DNA from: Centroberyx gerrardi
Taxonomy: Eukaryota; Chordata; Actinopteri; Beryciformes; Berycidae
Length of the DNA: 64,000 nucleotides
Reading direction: 5' to 3'
Assembly (NCBI RefSeq): GCF_048128805.1
Contig: NC_135997.1
Span: 19,308,815 to 19,372,814 of the forward strand
Shown: piece after piece, positions 1 through 37,320 of the stretch
Position numbering within the stretch: position 1 is the stretch's first letter
Layout: the number at the start of each line of letters is the position of its first letter
The notes under the pieces: model-generated
Seen by the model: the letters and a program-made list of their open reading frames with translations, nothing else
Databases searched by the model: none
Told to the model about the DNA's origin: nothing
Translations under genes and position numbers: made by a program

Positions 1-1419
1 GACTTTCCTCTCCCAGTACGCATACCCCCTCTGTATCTAAACCTTGCCACTTTACTCCATCTCTCCATACCTCTCTCTCTCTCTCTCTCTCTGTGTCCCT
101 CTGTCACGGCTGACCTGCGTCCTCTCTCTGCGGGGGCTCTCCTGGTAGCGCCCAGCTGGCACACTGCGACTCGGCTGGGCAGAGGCACGAGGCAGTGCCA
201 GCTCTACTGGTGCAGAAAGGGGCACACCAGGCAGACAGGCCCAGTGTCAGCAGCAGCATGCTATCCCCCCGGCTGCCACATTCACAACACACACATATGC
301 CCGCATATATATATATATATATATATATACTGCAACTGAAACACATACACACCAGCATCAGTGGAGCAATGCCAAATATGTTTGGTCCGACTGGGACCTA
401 GTTAACTGGGACAAAACATTTGTTTACACACTACACTCGCACAAACAGGCACACAGACACACCGATACACGCAGACACACACACTAAGCAAGGCAGGAGA
501 TATAGACAAACATACACATTCACATAATAGAAGGATAACTAGACCTTTGGTGATGATGCTGACTCCTCCTAAGTGATTAGTTTCATGATAGGGACGTCAG
601 CCTGGGGCTAGTCGTCCCCCAGAAGGAGTCCAAGCTGTATGAAGCGTGTGATGCAACACGTATGGAACGGCACGCATATTATTGGCTCGTATTTGTCATT
701 AGTGGCGGATACTGGAGGCCGGGCTGCGCCGGAGCTCCTTGTAATTAAGAAGATGGGGACCGGGCCTCCTGCCTGTAGTTACCCCTTTGCGCCTTCAGCC
801 CCGGGTATTGCTGTCCACTCTCTCTGCCTATACCACTTCAACTTGACCTTCTTCCCACAGCAACATTAACCCAACTAAATTCCGCTGCCCCTAGAACAGT
901 CCTAATTAGGATCAACAGGGAGACGTCACTGCATATACCTACACTTATATAGTTTTAAAACTAATTGGATGGACACAAAACTGGCTACATCCAGTGGCGT
1001 GAATGTAAGTAGTGTCAGGAAATACACAAGATAATTAAACAATATTTTACAAGTGACAGCATGGATTTCAATAGTGGCCATAGTTTGACTTTTATTCAGA
1101 CATTCATACAGGCATTGTTTGTCTCAGCATAAAAAAAAAGAATGGATTGATTTGCATAGTGCTTGATTATTGGAGTCTGAGTATTCAACCAAACTTCCTT
1201 ATTTGTGTGTGTGTGAGAGAGAGAGAGAGAGTGTGTGTGTGTGTGCGCCTGTGTGTGTGTTTTGACCTCTTTCATACAGAGAGACCCCCAATTGTGCTCC
1301 AGTAGCCAGCCGAGCTCAGTGAAGCAGAGCCTATATGCTCACTGGCATTTCACACACCCGAACGCGTGCACGTAAACACACACACACACACATCATTTAT
1401 CCAGCTGGGGTCCCATGCG

Positions 1420-1450
<31 letters not shown>

Positions 1451-1735
1451 GACATTGGGTTGGATATGGAAATAAGGGTCGGGGTCTTCTCCAATCTGAC
1501 CCGTCACTCAGCTATCCCCTAATGTACATCTTGCATAGCATTTCCCTTCAGCAGAAATCAACAGTCATATCTCTCCTGTCATTAATCCATCTCTAGGTAG
1601 AGTCTGCAGGTCAGCCCACCCTCAGTCCCCAGGATCTGAGGCACACTTCCGCTTTAAAAGTTGTACACCACTACCTTTGATAATCAAGACAGAACCTAAT
1701 TGAGCTCACCCATGTGGAAGATGCTATCGCCTCTT

Positions 1736-1779
<44 letters not shown>

Positions 1780-2774
1780 TCTAGGAGACGTGGGGGCCTA
1801 TACTGTTTCAGCTCATCCAACTGTGAGATTCTCCTTTCCCCTCTCCAGTCCTGCCATCGTCTCACTAATGGTGTTTCTATCTCTTCTCCATAGGAGGTAA
1901 ATGAAGCTTTTAAGCAGGGCGGAGGGAAGGGGGACCAGTGAAAAGATTAATTGACTTTCTGCAGAGCTTCACTTATCCTCCACTGGCACCTTTGACTTGT
2001 GAGTGTATTTGTGTTTAGATTACGTGATTATATCACCATTATTGCAGCAATTTGTAGTTTGTTCAAAACTGTGTACACAGGATTTAGGGAATGTCAAACT
2101 GTCCGCCATCAACCGTCTCATCCACAATGGCTATTATGTACGTTTATGCGATTAGAACATTTAGTGGCAATCCTGTTAAAAACTGTTGTGATTCTAAATC
2201 ATTTTACTGTCTTGAGCATTATCTTTATTGTGATATGATAAAGGAAATTGTCTTTGTAAATGTACAAATCAGACAGACACTGATTGTATTTTGTACTGTA
2301 GAATTTGAATGTAAGTTAAAGCACTTTTTACAAAACAATTTGTCACAAAGCAATTTACAGAGCAGCAAAAGGACACAGTTCAATTTTAAACAAGAGAAAA
2401 ACAAACATCACGACTAGACAATATGAGGTCAAACTATTTATGTTTATGTCTTATTTTGTTTTCTTTTTTTATATCTTGATTTTACCTGTATATGTCCTTT
2501 GTTCTCTTTGAAACACTTCATGGCCAGCCTGTTTGCCAAAAACACTTGATAAATAAATATGACTTGAACATGGACACTGGGGAAACACCAGGACAGACCG
2601 AGCAAGAGGAGCTCAGAGTGAAGGACGGGAATGACTGTTATAATGGGAATTATTATGATTGAAGTAGATTGTAGCCTTATGCTAAATGAATAGGGATGCT
2701 GTTTTCTTTTGAACATAGGGAATGACATGGAGCTCTGCATCCTGTGTGTGGAGGGTCGAAATGGTTCCACACTG

Positions 2775-3156
2775 CACTGCAAAAAACATCCATCTTAAGT
2801 CATTTGGTCTCATATTCAGTCTTCAAATCTTATTTTTCTTAAAACAAGGGAGCAATTCTGCCAATGGGGTGAGATAACTCCACTTGCTTCCAATACAGCT
2901 TCAAGAATTTTCTAGATATGAGTGCCAATATCTTGAAACAAGTCAGAATATGGCGGATCACTACTATCTATACTAGCACTACTGTCAAGAAAATGACACT
3001 TGATTCTACAAAATTCTTGAAACAAGTTGATTTGCATTGGAAACAAGTGACAAGTATCTAACCCCAGTGGCAGGTTTTTCACTTGTTTTAAGAAAATTAT
3101 TTTTTGCACTCAATAAGAGACTAAATGACTTGTTAAGATGGAGATTTCTTGCACTG
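2775..3156. mobile_element. Non-autonomous hAT-like MITE
   Basis: The ends are inverted repeats: the left end begins CACTGCAAAAAACATCC and the reverse complement of the right end begins CAGTGCAAGAAATCTCC. Both continue as imperfect inverted copies for about 45 bp (ATCTTAA...AGTCATTT). The interior has no open reading frame and is rich in the ACTTGTTTCAAG motif in both orientations, the internal palindromy expected of a foldback MITE. Assignment to hAT rests on the CAGTG-type terminus; no clean target duplication was identified. A diverged relative may lie near 50820-51010. Confidence 0.6.
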
Positions 3157-3840
3157 TGAGTAAATGTGATGTATTGTAGGATAAGACTATTTAATGCAAT
3201 GCCTGCGTGTGTCTGTGTGTGTGGCAGTAGAAGCAGAGGTCACCTACTGTGTGTCTCATGTCTCTTACTCTGAACTCATCATCCCCGCTTGCCAAGCTTA
3301 CACACACACAGATATCCAGCCTGTTCCTCCACTTTCCGCCCATCACCTTCTTTTAACCCACACCACCTCACAGTCAAAGCTCACGTTTTTTGTTTTTTTT
3401 GACACCTTCTCTGCTGATTTGCGAGCTCTCACCCATGCACCTGGCACACAGTAACATCCGCAGAAAACATGGATTTCTCATTTTTCGCGTGTGTGTGTGT
3501 CTCACTCTCTCTCTAGTCTCTGTCACACACACGCACATGGATGCACACACACACACACACACACACACAGTACAGCTACAGTGGTGGTTTGTCAACCGTA
3601 CAGACTGAGGTAACTTTGACTTTGACTTCGAACGCTGTATGGTGAGAGAGGAGAGCCAAATGTGTGAATGTACAAGGAGTTAGATCCCCCACCCCCGTCT
3701 CCCGGCTGTAAACTCAACCACCCACAGCTGCACACACTTCTCCTGTCACGGTGATAATCTCTTTGTCAGGAGCCGTCTGTTAGAGATTTGTCCGTCTGAT
3801 TCGGTGAACGTCCGAGTGGCAGGTCTAGCCGTAGTGCCAC

Positions 3841-3843
<3 letters not shown>

Positions 3844-3891
<48 letters not shown>

Positions 3892-4014
3892 ACCAAGTGC
3901 CATAGGTGGTGGGATCCTCGTCCCTGTCAGAGTGTGTATGCCTCTAGACTTCAGACCTCTGCTTTGTGAAGGAAGTGGAATGTTGAACAGAAGAGGAATA
4001 GATATACACAAGGG

Positions 4015-4089
<75 letters not shown>
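3844..4089. repeat. Two long (GT)n microsatellites
   Basis: Nearly pure GT dinucleotide runs occupy about 3844-3890 and 4017-4089, separated by about 125 bp of unique sequence. Strings of Val-Cys or His-Thr readable across them are artefacts of the repeat. Confidence 0.9.
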
Positions 4090-4092
<3 letters not shown>

Positions 4093-4617
4093 ATACCCAA
4101 TATTTTTCACATTTAATATCCAATGTTTTTATGTTCTCTTCTTTTTATTTGCTTGTTTGTATCCGTCCTTACATCTAGTAATCAAATCATCAAGTACTGA
4201 AGGTGAAATAACCAGCAGGAATTCCTAACTCCCTTCACAGTAACTGTTATATTTTCTATAAGGTGATGCAGTGCACCGTCTGGCCACTAGATGGCCCTGC
4301 TGACTGCACAGAACTCCATCTAATCTTTTGTCACTACCTTACCCAAAAATTTAGACGCGACTTTGACAAACATATTCATCAGTGTAACAAAATTGATGTT
4401 TTTAGAATATGAAATATAATTCAGCCATTTTTGTGAAAAAAGAAACCTTGTATACCTTGATAACGGTCCAGTAATATCAAGATTTTCGTTTTTCAGCAGA
4501 AGTCAAGTGATAGATACAATAACTGTATGCAAGATTTTCATTTGTGGAACAACTGTTCATTATGTAGAAATGTAAAATCTGAGTTTTTGTGGGAGAAATG
4601 TGTCTTTTCACTTGCCT

Positions 4618-4702
4618 ATGGCAGGGTCAGCTACAGATCAGCGCCTCTGGAGCTGGGAGGGATTCAGTGTTTTGCCCAAGGACACTTCAGCAGGGCGGAT
4701 GC
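4618..4702 (-). mobile_element. SINE fragment (teleost family), minus orientation
   Basis: Read on the minus strand this segment contains TGTCCTTGGGCAAAACACTG, then a CCAGCTCCAG block and GCTGATCTGTAGCTGACCC. The same blocks in the same order occur on the plus strand near 32390-32480, so these are two copies of one dispersed family in opposite orientation. The tRNA-like head is missing here. Confidence 0.55.
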
Positions 4703-6547
4703 TTATTACAGGTTCCTTACTCATGATTTCACTCTGGAATTAATTTCACTTATGTTTGTGCTTACCTTCAAGAAACATCAACAACAACACCAATCTTCAA
4801 ACCAAAATTATTTGATTATTTGACAGAGCTTAATGACTAACAGTATGCAATAGATAGTCATACGGTTAAATGTGAATTGAAGCTATAAAAGGACTGTTTT
4901 TTGTGTGTAAACATTAAAATAAAAGAACATAAGACTGTATATTGAGTTACAATAGGATGATAAAGTTGCATTATTTTATTTTAAGTCATATCTTTATGAA
5001 AGATAATATTAAATTCAGGCATAGCTGTAATTGTTGGGTTGAGTTATTGTTTCTCAAAGCTCCTTTTCTTTCTCTCTCTTGCCCTTCATCCCTTCCCTCC
5101 CGATTCCCTCTCCTTCCTCTATCTGTTGTTTGGTCTTCTCTTGTCACTCCACTGCAATCATCCTTGCAGGGGGGCTTGTCATCTGTATCTACTCATATCC
5201 TACAATCCCTTTTGCTCTGAGCACTACTGCACTTAAATGTCAGAGCTGATGAGTCCACCACACCCACCTGACACATCAGCTCAGCGCCTGCTAAAAGCTT
5301 TTATGGAACAGAGTGCGAGCCTGGTGGTTGCTACAAATTAAAGAGTTTTTTTTTTTTTTTAAGGATTATGGCTCCAAGGGGACAAGTTCTGCTAAGGAAA
5401 TGGAAGGAGAGAGAACATAGGCTATGATTGGTTGCCATCTAGTGGCTTTTACTGGCACCCGCTGCTACATGTCAGGGTAAGAGAGAAAGGTTAGAGAACT
5501 GTACTCTCACTGACATTTTAGAGAATTATATTCCATTCCACAATAAGCAAAGAAAAAGCAAATAGTAAAAAGTGTTACCACGTTGTGTCATTTGAGCTAA
5601 ATTGCTTCAAGCCCAAAAAAGTCCTCAACATTTCATATCATTTGTTAGACATCCTCTCTCTTAGACATCCTCTTAAGATTGTGTTTTTAAACAATATTTT
5701 TCTTTCAAAATTGTAATATCTGAATGCATTATCCTATGTTACTACTTTTTGGAAGTCAGAGGAGAAGTTGGACAGGAGAAATTACCTAAAATTGCACACC
5801 TTTGTATGTTCCCATATGGAAATGTGAGGGTAATGAAATGTTTTGTAACCTCTCACACTTGAATACCTTTTATGAGTGAACCACAAATTCCACACCACAC
5901 AAATACACACACACACACACACACACATACACACGCGTTTACAGACATACATATTGTACACACATTACGTATTCTGATGGAGAGTCCACCTTACACCTTA
6001 AAATTCCACGTAGATGTTTTGAAGGGACCTGGTCTCAAACAAAATTAAAACCACCTTGTAAAGAAAATATTAACCAAAACCCCTATATATAATCTAAAGA
6101 TGAATTCTGAAATTCATCTTTGAATTGAAGTGAAATTGTGAAAACAGATTGTGAGCATCAATCCTGCAACCTCTTGAATGCTAAGCAAGCCTTTCACCTA
6201 TTTCATAGTACAGTATTTCATGTTATAGTAGAATGTTATTGCACTAAATGTGATCACTTGTTACATATTAACTGTCATGTTAATGTAAGTAATGTTAGTA
6301 TCTCATATCTCATATCCTCTTGCTCTTATATGCGCCTGTCTTGAAGTCTTGAAGTGAAAAAAATAAAAACTTTCTTTTTCTCCTCAGCTTTTATTTCCTT
6401 GCCTCACACTTATCATAATTGATCATTCTAGGGTCACAAGAATAATTTGTTGTCTGTATCGTCAGGTGCTGAATCCTGCACTCTTTACTGTTGGTTAATG
6501 TTGGTGGTATAATATTGGTCATCTAGGAATGTAAGCTTATTTTACTG

Positions 6548-6596
6548 TTTGTAAATCACTCTGGATAAGAGCCTATAAATGCCTAATGCAAACATA
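6548..6596 (-). mobile_element. Copy of a widespread teleost repeat core
   Basis: The minus strand reads a GGCATTTA...CTTATCCAGAGTGA-like core. Related cores occur on the plus strand at 37643-37686 and 43582-43611 in this window. I recognise it as a short conserved segment repeated widely in fish genomes; the parent family is not identified here. Confidence 0.5.
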
Positions 6597-6739
6597 AATG
6601 TTGGCATCTGAATATGATATGAATAAAAACACTCATTTCAATGCTGTGTCCGTCCTCTTGATTTATTTGTAAAACTTTGGCATTCTAGCCAATAATTTCA
6701 GCGACTGGCCAGGTATAGACAGTATGTACACTCTGAGCA

Positions 6740-7335
6740 ATGGTTGCACAACACAGTATAATATGTACAATCTCAATATATCTGCCAACACAATATGTAC
6801 AGTCTTCCCTCTCACCTATAGTTGTCCAGGACAATATATACAATCTAACCTCATACTGGTGGTTTTGCAAGACAATATGTACAATCTATATTCGTAAACA
6901 ATATTTACAGTTTTACCTCTTAGTTATGGTTGTACAGCACAATATCTACAGTCTTTTCTCTTACTTGTAGTTGCACAAGAATATACACAGTCCCACTTTT
7001 TATAGTGGTATAGTACAACACAATATGTACAGTGTCAATATATCTGCAAACACAATATATACAGCATTATCTCTGATTATTGGTTGCACATCGCAATATG
7101 TATGGTCTTACCTCTTACCAGTAGTCATATAACACAGTATGTGCAGTCCCACCTTTTATTGTTGGTTGAACATAATAATCTACATTCTTACTGGCTACTT
7201 GTCATTGTACAACACAATGTGTGCAATTTCATATCCGCAACACAACCTGTACAATCTTACCTCGTATTTGTGATTGTACAGCTTATTACATATGATCGGA
7301 GCAGCAGCAACAGACAATATGTACAGTCCACTGAC
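6740..7335. repeat. Diverged minisatellite, about 40-bp unit
   Basis: The motif CACAATATGTACAGTC and close variants recurs about 15 times (near 6755, 6790, 6831, 6871, 6897, 6939, 6978, 7018, 7051, 7093, 7133, 7214, 7240 and 7313), usually followed by CTTACCTCTTA and a GTNGTTGTACA-type segment. Spacing is mostly 36-42 bp with some 26-33 bp intervals. Open frames read across it are repeat artefacts. Confidence 0.8.
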
Positions 7336-8923
7336 ACAGTGGCTCTCAAACATTTTGGCTTTCAGACACTAACAGCAAACAGGAGCCTACGGGCGACTAC
7401 TGAACACACTCAAGCAGACACAGAATTGAGAACTGTCACACTGAATGCTGATTTTATATGACATAGTATTAGCGATTGCTGGATTTTGAGCCATACCATG
7501 TTCTCTAGGTTTTCCTGGCTCTCTGACAGCTCTTAGGCCTCTTAAAAACACAACGAACAACATACAACATAAATACCTTCATCATCATAAAGTAGCTATA
7601 CTCATCTGATCTGGGAAGTGCATTAGTGATAGATTTACAATAAAATTTACAAGAGTCAAAAAAGACTGTACTTGTGGAAGACACCAATACGTAAAATATT
7701 TAGAATATTTGGAACTATAAGTCTTCAATTGCATTGTCAACTTAAGTGATAATTCCCTTTGGTAGAATATTTATATTTTTAACATGCATATCTCTAAAGA
7801 ATTCAGAACTTTCATCACAGGAAAAACAACATTGTCTGAATAACATTGCCGCCATTCAAATATAGTTTTAGATTTATGACTTTTGGAATTTGTTTTCAAA
7901 ATAGAGGCACATTAGTCAAATCACTGTGGATAAAAATGTGAAAACTAAAGTAAACTAAACAAGCTATTTGGCATATTGTTTTAAATAGTCATGTGGCACT
8001 GAATAATGCTTAACTTGAGGTCTGGTTTAGGCCATCAGAGTAAGTACTGAGAATTGTTGCATTAATATTGCATGCAGGAGTTCTCATTTTCTGCCCATGA
8101 CCCAAATCTGAGAAATTTCATCTTCCCTGGGAGTCACGATCAAGTGCAAATTAAAGTGAGAAAAAAAAAAAAAAGTAGTCTTTTTTCAACCAATCACAAT
8201 TACTAAGCTTGATGCTGTAGTGCCCACAGGGAATACAGAAGACAACTGAGGGATGTAGCTATGGTGTTGAATGTTTGAATTTAAGCCCCAGTGTTTAGTC
8301 TGGGTTTGGGTCTGGGCTGATTTAGGGTCAGGTTTTGTGTGCAGGAGTTGGTGATGAAACTTAGGGCTAGTTTGATTCAGATCAGGTGGTTAAGATTTGG
8401 GTTAGAGTTTAGAAGTAGGGTCAGTGTTTATACTGTATGTGGGGGGGTCAGTGGTTTAAAGTTAGGGCGTGTTTGTTTCTTCAGAAGTTAAGGTTAGTAC
8501 TGGGCTTGGGAGTCGGTGCTGGTATATTTCCATAGGGGTTTTGCTTAGGAGTCAGGAAGGGTTGGAGCCAATTCAGTTCAAACCAGGATGAGGGATTTCC
8601 TCAAAAATCATCAATCAAACTGCAAACCTTTTGCCATAAAATCGTTCTTATATACTCTACTCTAGTTTAAAGTTACATGTTGAAAGTGAACTGAACCCAA
8701 TCCTGGCGTCAGGGCTAGTGCATTATGGGTAAGGTTATATTTGGACCCTGTCCTTTTGTTTAGGGTTAGGGTGCTGGAGCTAGCCTATGTCTTAAGCTAA
8801 GGTTTACATCTATCTGATTTGTCTCAGCACAATATTGTACAGAATAATGCTTTACAAAAAAGAGATTACAGTTACTTGTATTATTTTGGTGCTATATTTC
8901 ATTTCTTCTGGGTTAGGATCAGG

Positions 8924-33482
<24,559 letters not shown>

Positions 33483-36000
33483 GGCGACGAGGAGTCCTGT
33501 CTACCTATCCCATAATAATAATCATCTCCCTGTGGGGGGGGGTGTCCTGGTGTCCTAAGGTGCAGACCGAGAGAGAGAGAGAGCTTCTGTTTGTCTATTG
33601 ATTTCTATTTGTTTCTCAGCTTCTCGATTGGCTCATCCTCAATGCAGCCGTCGCTTTTTAGTTTTCCCATCATTCACATTCGCTCTTCGTCTCTCTCTGT
33701 TGGTCTTCAGCCGTTTCTCGCTCTTGCGTCTCAACTGCAGCGGTCAGAGCTACAGCGTAACACAGCAGCTACCTGCACAGATAGAGAGGCAGAGAGACGG
33801 GTTGACAGACAGGGCAGGTCCTCCGGTTTGGGATTGTCTTCTATTTGCAGCAGGTTGGCAGCGTGAGGCTGTAGGGAGAGGTAACGAACAAATCTGTTCC
33901 GCTGAATTGGGACAAACAGAGGTGTGTGTGAGCTCTCTCTCCTTCCCTCTTCCCATCGCTCTCTATGTCTCTGTGTGTGTGTATGTGTGTGTTCATCCCC
34001 TGCTGCCTCTATCTCTCTCACTCTCTCTCCCTCTCTCTCTCTCACTCTCTCTCTCCCTCTCTCTCTCTGCAGAACAAGGGATTGTCACCAGTCACATTGT
34101 GTGCCAGTGAGCCCCGACCCCTCCCTTCCTCTATCCCTCCCTCGTTCTCTCCCTGTTCCTCCCCCTCACCTCCTCCCCCCTCCCTCTCATCCCCTCCTCT
34201 CTGTGTCTCCCTCTCTCTTCCTCCCACCAGCATACAGCAACAGCTGGCTAGGTCACATGGTCTAACACAGCTACCTCTCTCTTTCTCTCTCTCTCCTTGT
34301 CTGTCTCTCCCTTTCTCTGTCTCCCCCCCTCTCTCCCTCTCTCTCTCTTGCATGACATCCAATGACACACGCAGGCATGCTGACAAAATCGAGTAGAGGA
34401 GAATCAAACAGAACAGGGTGGAGCACGACAGCAGATATCTGTGAAAACGATTGTGACTCAGTGAAAGCATGCCAGAATTCAATAGAATTCATCAATGCAA
34501 AAGTCAATAGAATAGTGATAGAAGAGAGGACAGCAATCACAGAGAGTAGAGAGGGATCCAGTTGACCACTGTGTCTGTGTGTGTGTGTGTGTGTGTACCT
34601 GGATCTGTCACATCAGCAGCTTTGCAGAACTGCAGTGTTACATAACCAGAGAGGGGGGGTAGAGAGAGAAGGGAGGAGAGATATTTATTGGATGTGGGGA
34701 AGCGAGGAGGGGCTGGCGTTGTCCCTTGGTCAGGTGTCCATGGGTGACCTGGGCTTTATTATATTTTAATATGGTTTCAAATACTTAAAGCAGCCTCCAA
34801 ACCAATTGATGTGACCTTGGCACATCAATAAACCAAGCGCTCATAGTGCTGTAAAATCATAGTTGGCTCGTATTTTAAATGCATTTTACTAATATTGAAA
34901 ATGTAATCAGACCTCTTTAGTGGGTCTGTTGTTCTGTGTTGTGGGAGGAGATTCAGGATTATGACTCTGTCTTTGTCCCGGTAGGATTAAGGCTCTATAA
35001 GGAGATCATGACATTAATATTCATACACATGGAGTAGATATAGACAGACAGACAGACAGACAGACAGACGGATAGAAAGCCTAATAGGTTACACCTCTGT
35101 GATAATCACAGTGATAGAGATAGATAGATAGATAAATAGATAGATAGATAAATAGATACAGACAGATTATTTTATGGAGTTTCTGCTTTACTGGACAGAG
35201 TGTGATGTACTGTTGGTGTCTAGCATCCTGTTCATGAGCTTTATTGCGCTTTTATCTAACCTTTATCTGCTTGTGTCAAACAAGTCACACATGTAAAGGG
35301 CAACTTGCTCACAGTGAGCCAAAGCATTTGAATTTAATTGCGTTGATAATATTCAACATTAACAAATATCCAGAAGGTCTCAGTCTTAATAGGGGAGGAG
35401 ATACTGGAGGTCATTGTTTTCCACACATAGAAAATGTTTCAGGATTGTTGGACCAAGCGAAACCATTGATAAAGTGTTGTACAATGTTAAAAATACATTG
35501 TCTTTAATCTGAGTATAAACCTGTTTGGACTAGAAATTAAGATGCACTTTATAAAGACATTCCTGAGAACCCCACTGTTATGGGACAGATGGCCCTGCAG
35601 TGTTTATTCACCAAGACCTGCAGGTAAAGGCTGGGCTGAAATCACTTTCAATTCCATAAATTCAAAATGCAAATAGAAACTGTGATGTATTTGCTAATCA
35701 ACAAGTACTCTAAGTTAATGTTGGATATGACAAAATTCAGAATTTGTCCAGAACATCAGCTTCCTGCATAGATTGAATTGTAAGTGAGCTGAGCCCAGCC
35801 CTCTGCCTGCAGAGATGCACTGAACCAAACAGCCATACAGTGGCACCAAAGTGGCACCATTGTATCTTAGCCGTTCCGTCTAAGATTACAATGAATTCTT
35901 CAGAAGAAAATCATTAACAGAAGGTAATTTAACAAGTTGAAAATACACAGAATCACAATATTACATATTTTGTAAGAATCTAGACTAGAGGGCACAGTGA
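33483..36000. other. Upstream region of rps6ka2; low-complexity spacer
   Basis: The 5' UTR and promoter of rps6ka2 (minus strand) must start here, but no TATA box or clear CpG island is visible. A C-rich run ending CCCACAG (complement of about 33526-33540) could be a 5' UTR splice acceptor. The plus strand is strongly pyrimidine-rich at 33940-34350, CTCTCC-type. Tetranucleotide repeats occur at 33340-33361 (GATA), 35042-35069 (ACAG) and 35117-35158 (GATA). No other gene is supported. Confidence 0.55.
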
Positions 36001-36022
36001 CTAAACACTTTTTTTTAAATGT

Positions 36023-36028
36023 TTTATT
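36023..36028 (-). terminator. Candidate polyA signal for rnaset2
   Basis: AATAAA on the minus strand, about 790 nt after the rnaset2 stop. An ATTAAA variant lies nearer (36182-36187). Which is used cannot be told from sequence. Confidence 0.35.
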
Positions 36029-36815
36029 AAACATTTAAAAAGGCATTCAAGAATGACAGACAAGTACAAATTTTGCTCATTTAACTCCAAAAGATTCAGA
36101 TCAATTCAGATTCATAGCTGGCATTGTTGGAACAACTGACTATACAGCATTCATTCAATGTAGCTATTATTAAAATTATTGTTTAATTGTTCACTTATTC
36201 GTCTTACACCGAAATTAATTTATGTACAAAAAAAACAGCCACAACCAAACAGCACCAATCACATCAGTAAAACTCATTGTCTTTCTATGTGTGCGTTATT
36301 AAATCGTGTTTATCTCAACGTTTGCTACATCCCTGAGAAAAAAGATGATGTGCATTGTCAGAGTAATCAAATAGCACGGGTCAGCAAGGGATACAATTGC
36401 ATTACAGTACTAAGTAGTAGTGGAGTGTGTGTGTGTGTGTGTGCGTGTTTGTGCGTTTGACCTGGTTTTTGCAGGTTATAAAAATAAAACATTTCAGCAC
36501 TTTTAAGGTGAGTTTTTCCAGTATTTGTCACTGACAGACACAAATGTTTTTAAATTGCACTGAAGACTTGGGTGATGCTATTCATGACATATATTATTAC
36601 ATATCATTATCATTAAGGCTTTGTTGTTCATTAAGAGGACAGCATACTGTAGATGCTGGCAACAAGCCTATCCAGTAATTCTATGAAAACAGGGCCTGTA
36701 TGAAGTTGGGTTGGTTTTAGTGTCAGTGTCTGTGTGTGAGATGGTGGAATTGGCTGGTAGGTAAAGTATGTGTGTGTCTGTGGCTAGGGCTGTAGTGTGG
36801 TGTTGCCTGTGTGTC

Positions 36816-37260
36816 TCAAGGCTTAGCTGGATAGTAAACAGGCATATCATGGTCACACACACTGAACCCAGATGCCTTGTCGACGCCCATGGGAACGGCC
36901 TGGTCTCCCCAAGCGATGGTTTCCATGGTAATCTGTCTCTCACAGTCGAGCAGGGTGAAGTCAGGGCCGAAACAGATCTCGATCTGACCCAAAATCTGGA
37001 CATCACTATCCTGTCAAATACAACAAACATATTCTCTTTGTAAAGAATGTCATGAACAGACTGTCAGTCAACAAACACAGCTCTACCTCATCCAAAACAT
37101 TTAGGCCTACCTCATCTCCCTGAAAAACAAAACCAAGCAAAAAACACACACACATCAACAGTAATTTTTATTTGCAGTTCATACCTTTGATGGATGGACA
37201 CACTGGATCTTAGGTTTGACCCCGTAGAAGTTCTCTATGGCTGCTTCAATGTCTGGAAAC

Positions 37261-37320
<60 letters not shown>

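Larger units (their letters stand above)
1..8923. other. Gene-free flank downstream of rps6ka2
   Basis: No exon with convincing family similarity was found on either strand. The stretch holds microsatellites: (AT)n near 303-328, (CA)n near 1374-1448 and 1738-1776, (GT)n near 3844-3890 and 4017-4089, (CA)n near 5906-5935. It also holds a MITE at 2775-3156, a SINE fragment near 4618-4702, a diverged minisatellite at 6740-7335 and an imperfect TTAGGG-like tract at 8280-8960. Part of it must be the rps6ka2 3' UTR. An AATAAA on the minus strand exists near 7157-7162, but with no transcript data I do not assign the polyA site. Around 690-750 a non-repetitive GC-rich block ends in TAATTAAG and might be a conserved non-coding element; this is only an impression. 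Confidence 0.6.

Noticed and set aside
104..300. Minus-strand frame with a signal-peptide-like start (MLLLTLGLSAWCAPFC) and a Cys-rich tail
   Set aside because: It has a plausible acceptor and donor but no recognisable family and no partner exon in the window; kept out of the gene list.
3848..4110. Long open frames of His-Thr or Cys-Val
   Set aside because: Translations of (CA/GT)n microsatellites, which have no stops in any frame; not genes.
34042..34482. 146-codon minus-strand open frame rich in Arg/Glu/Gly
   Set aside because: Complement of a CT-rich low-complexity tract; composition alone keeps it open.
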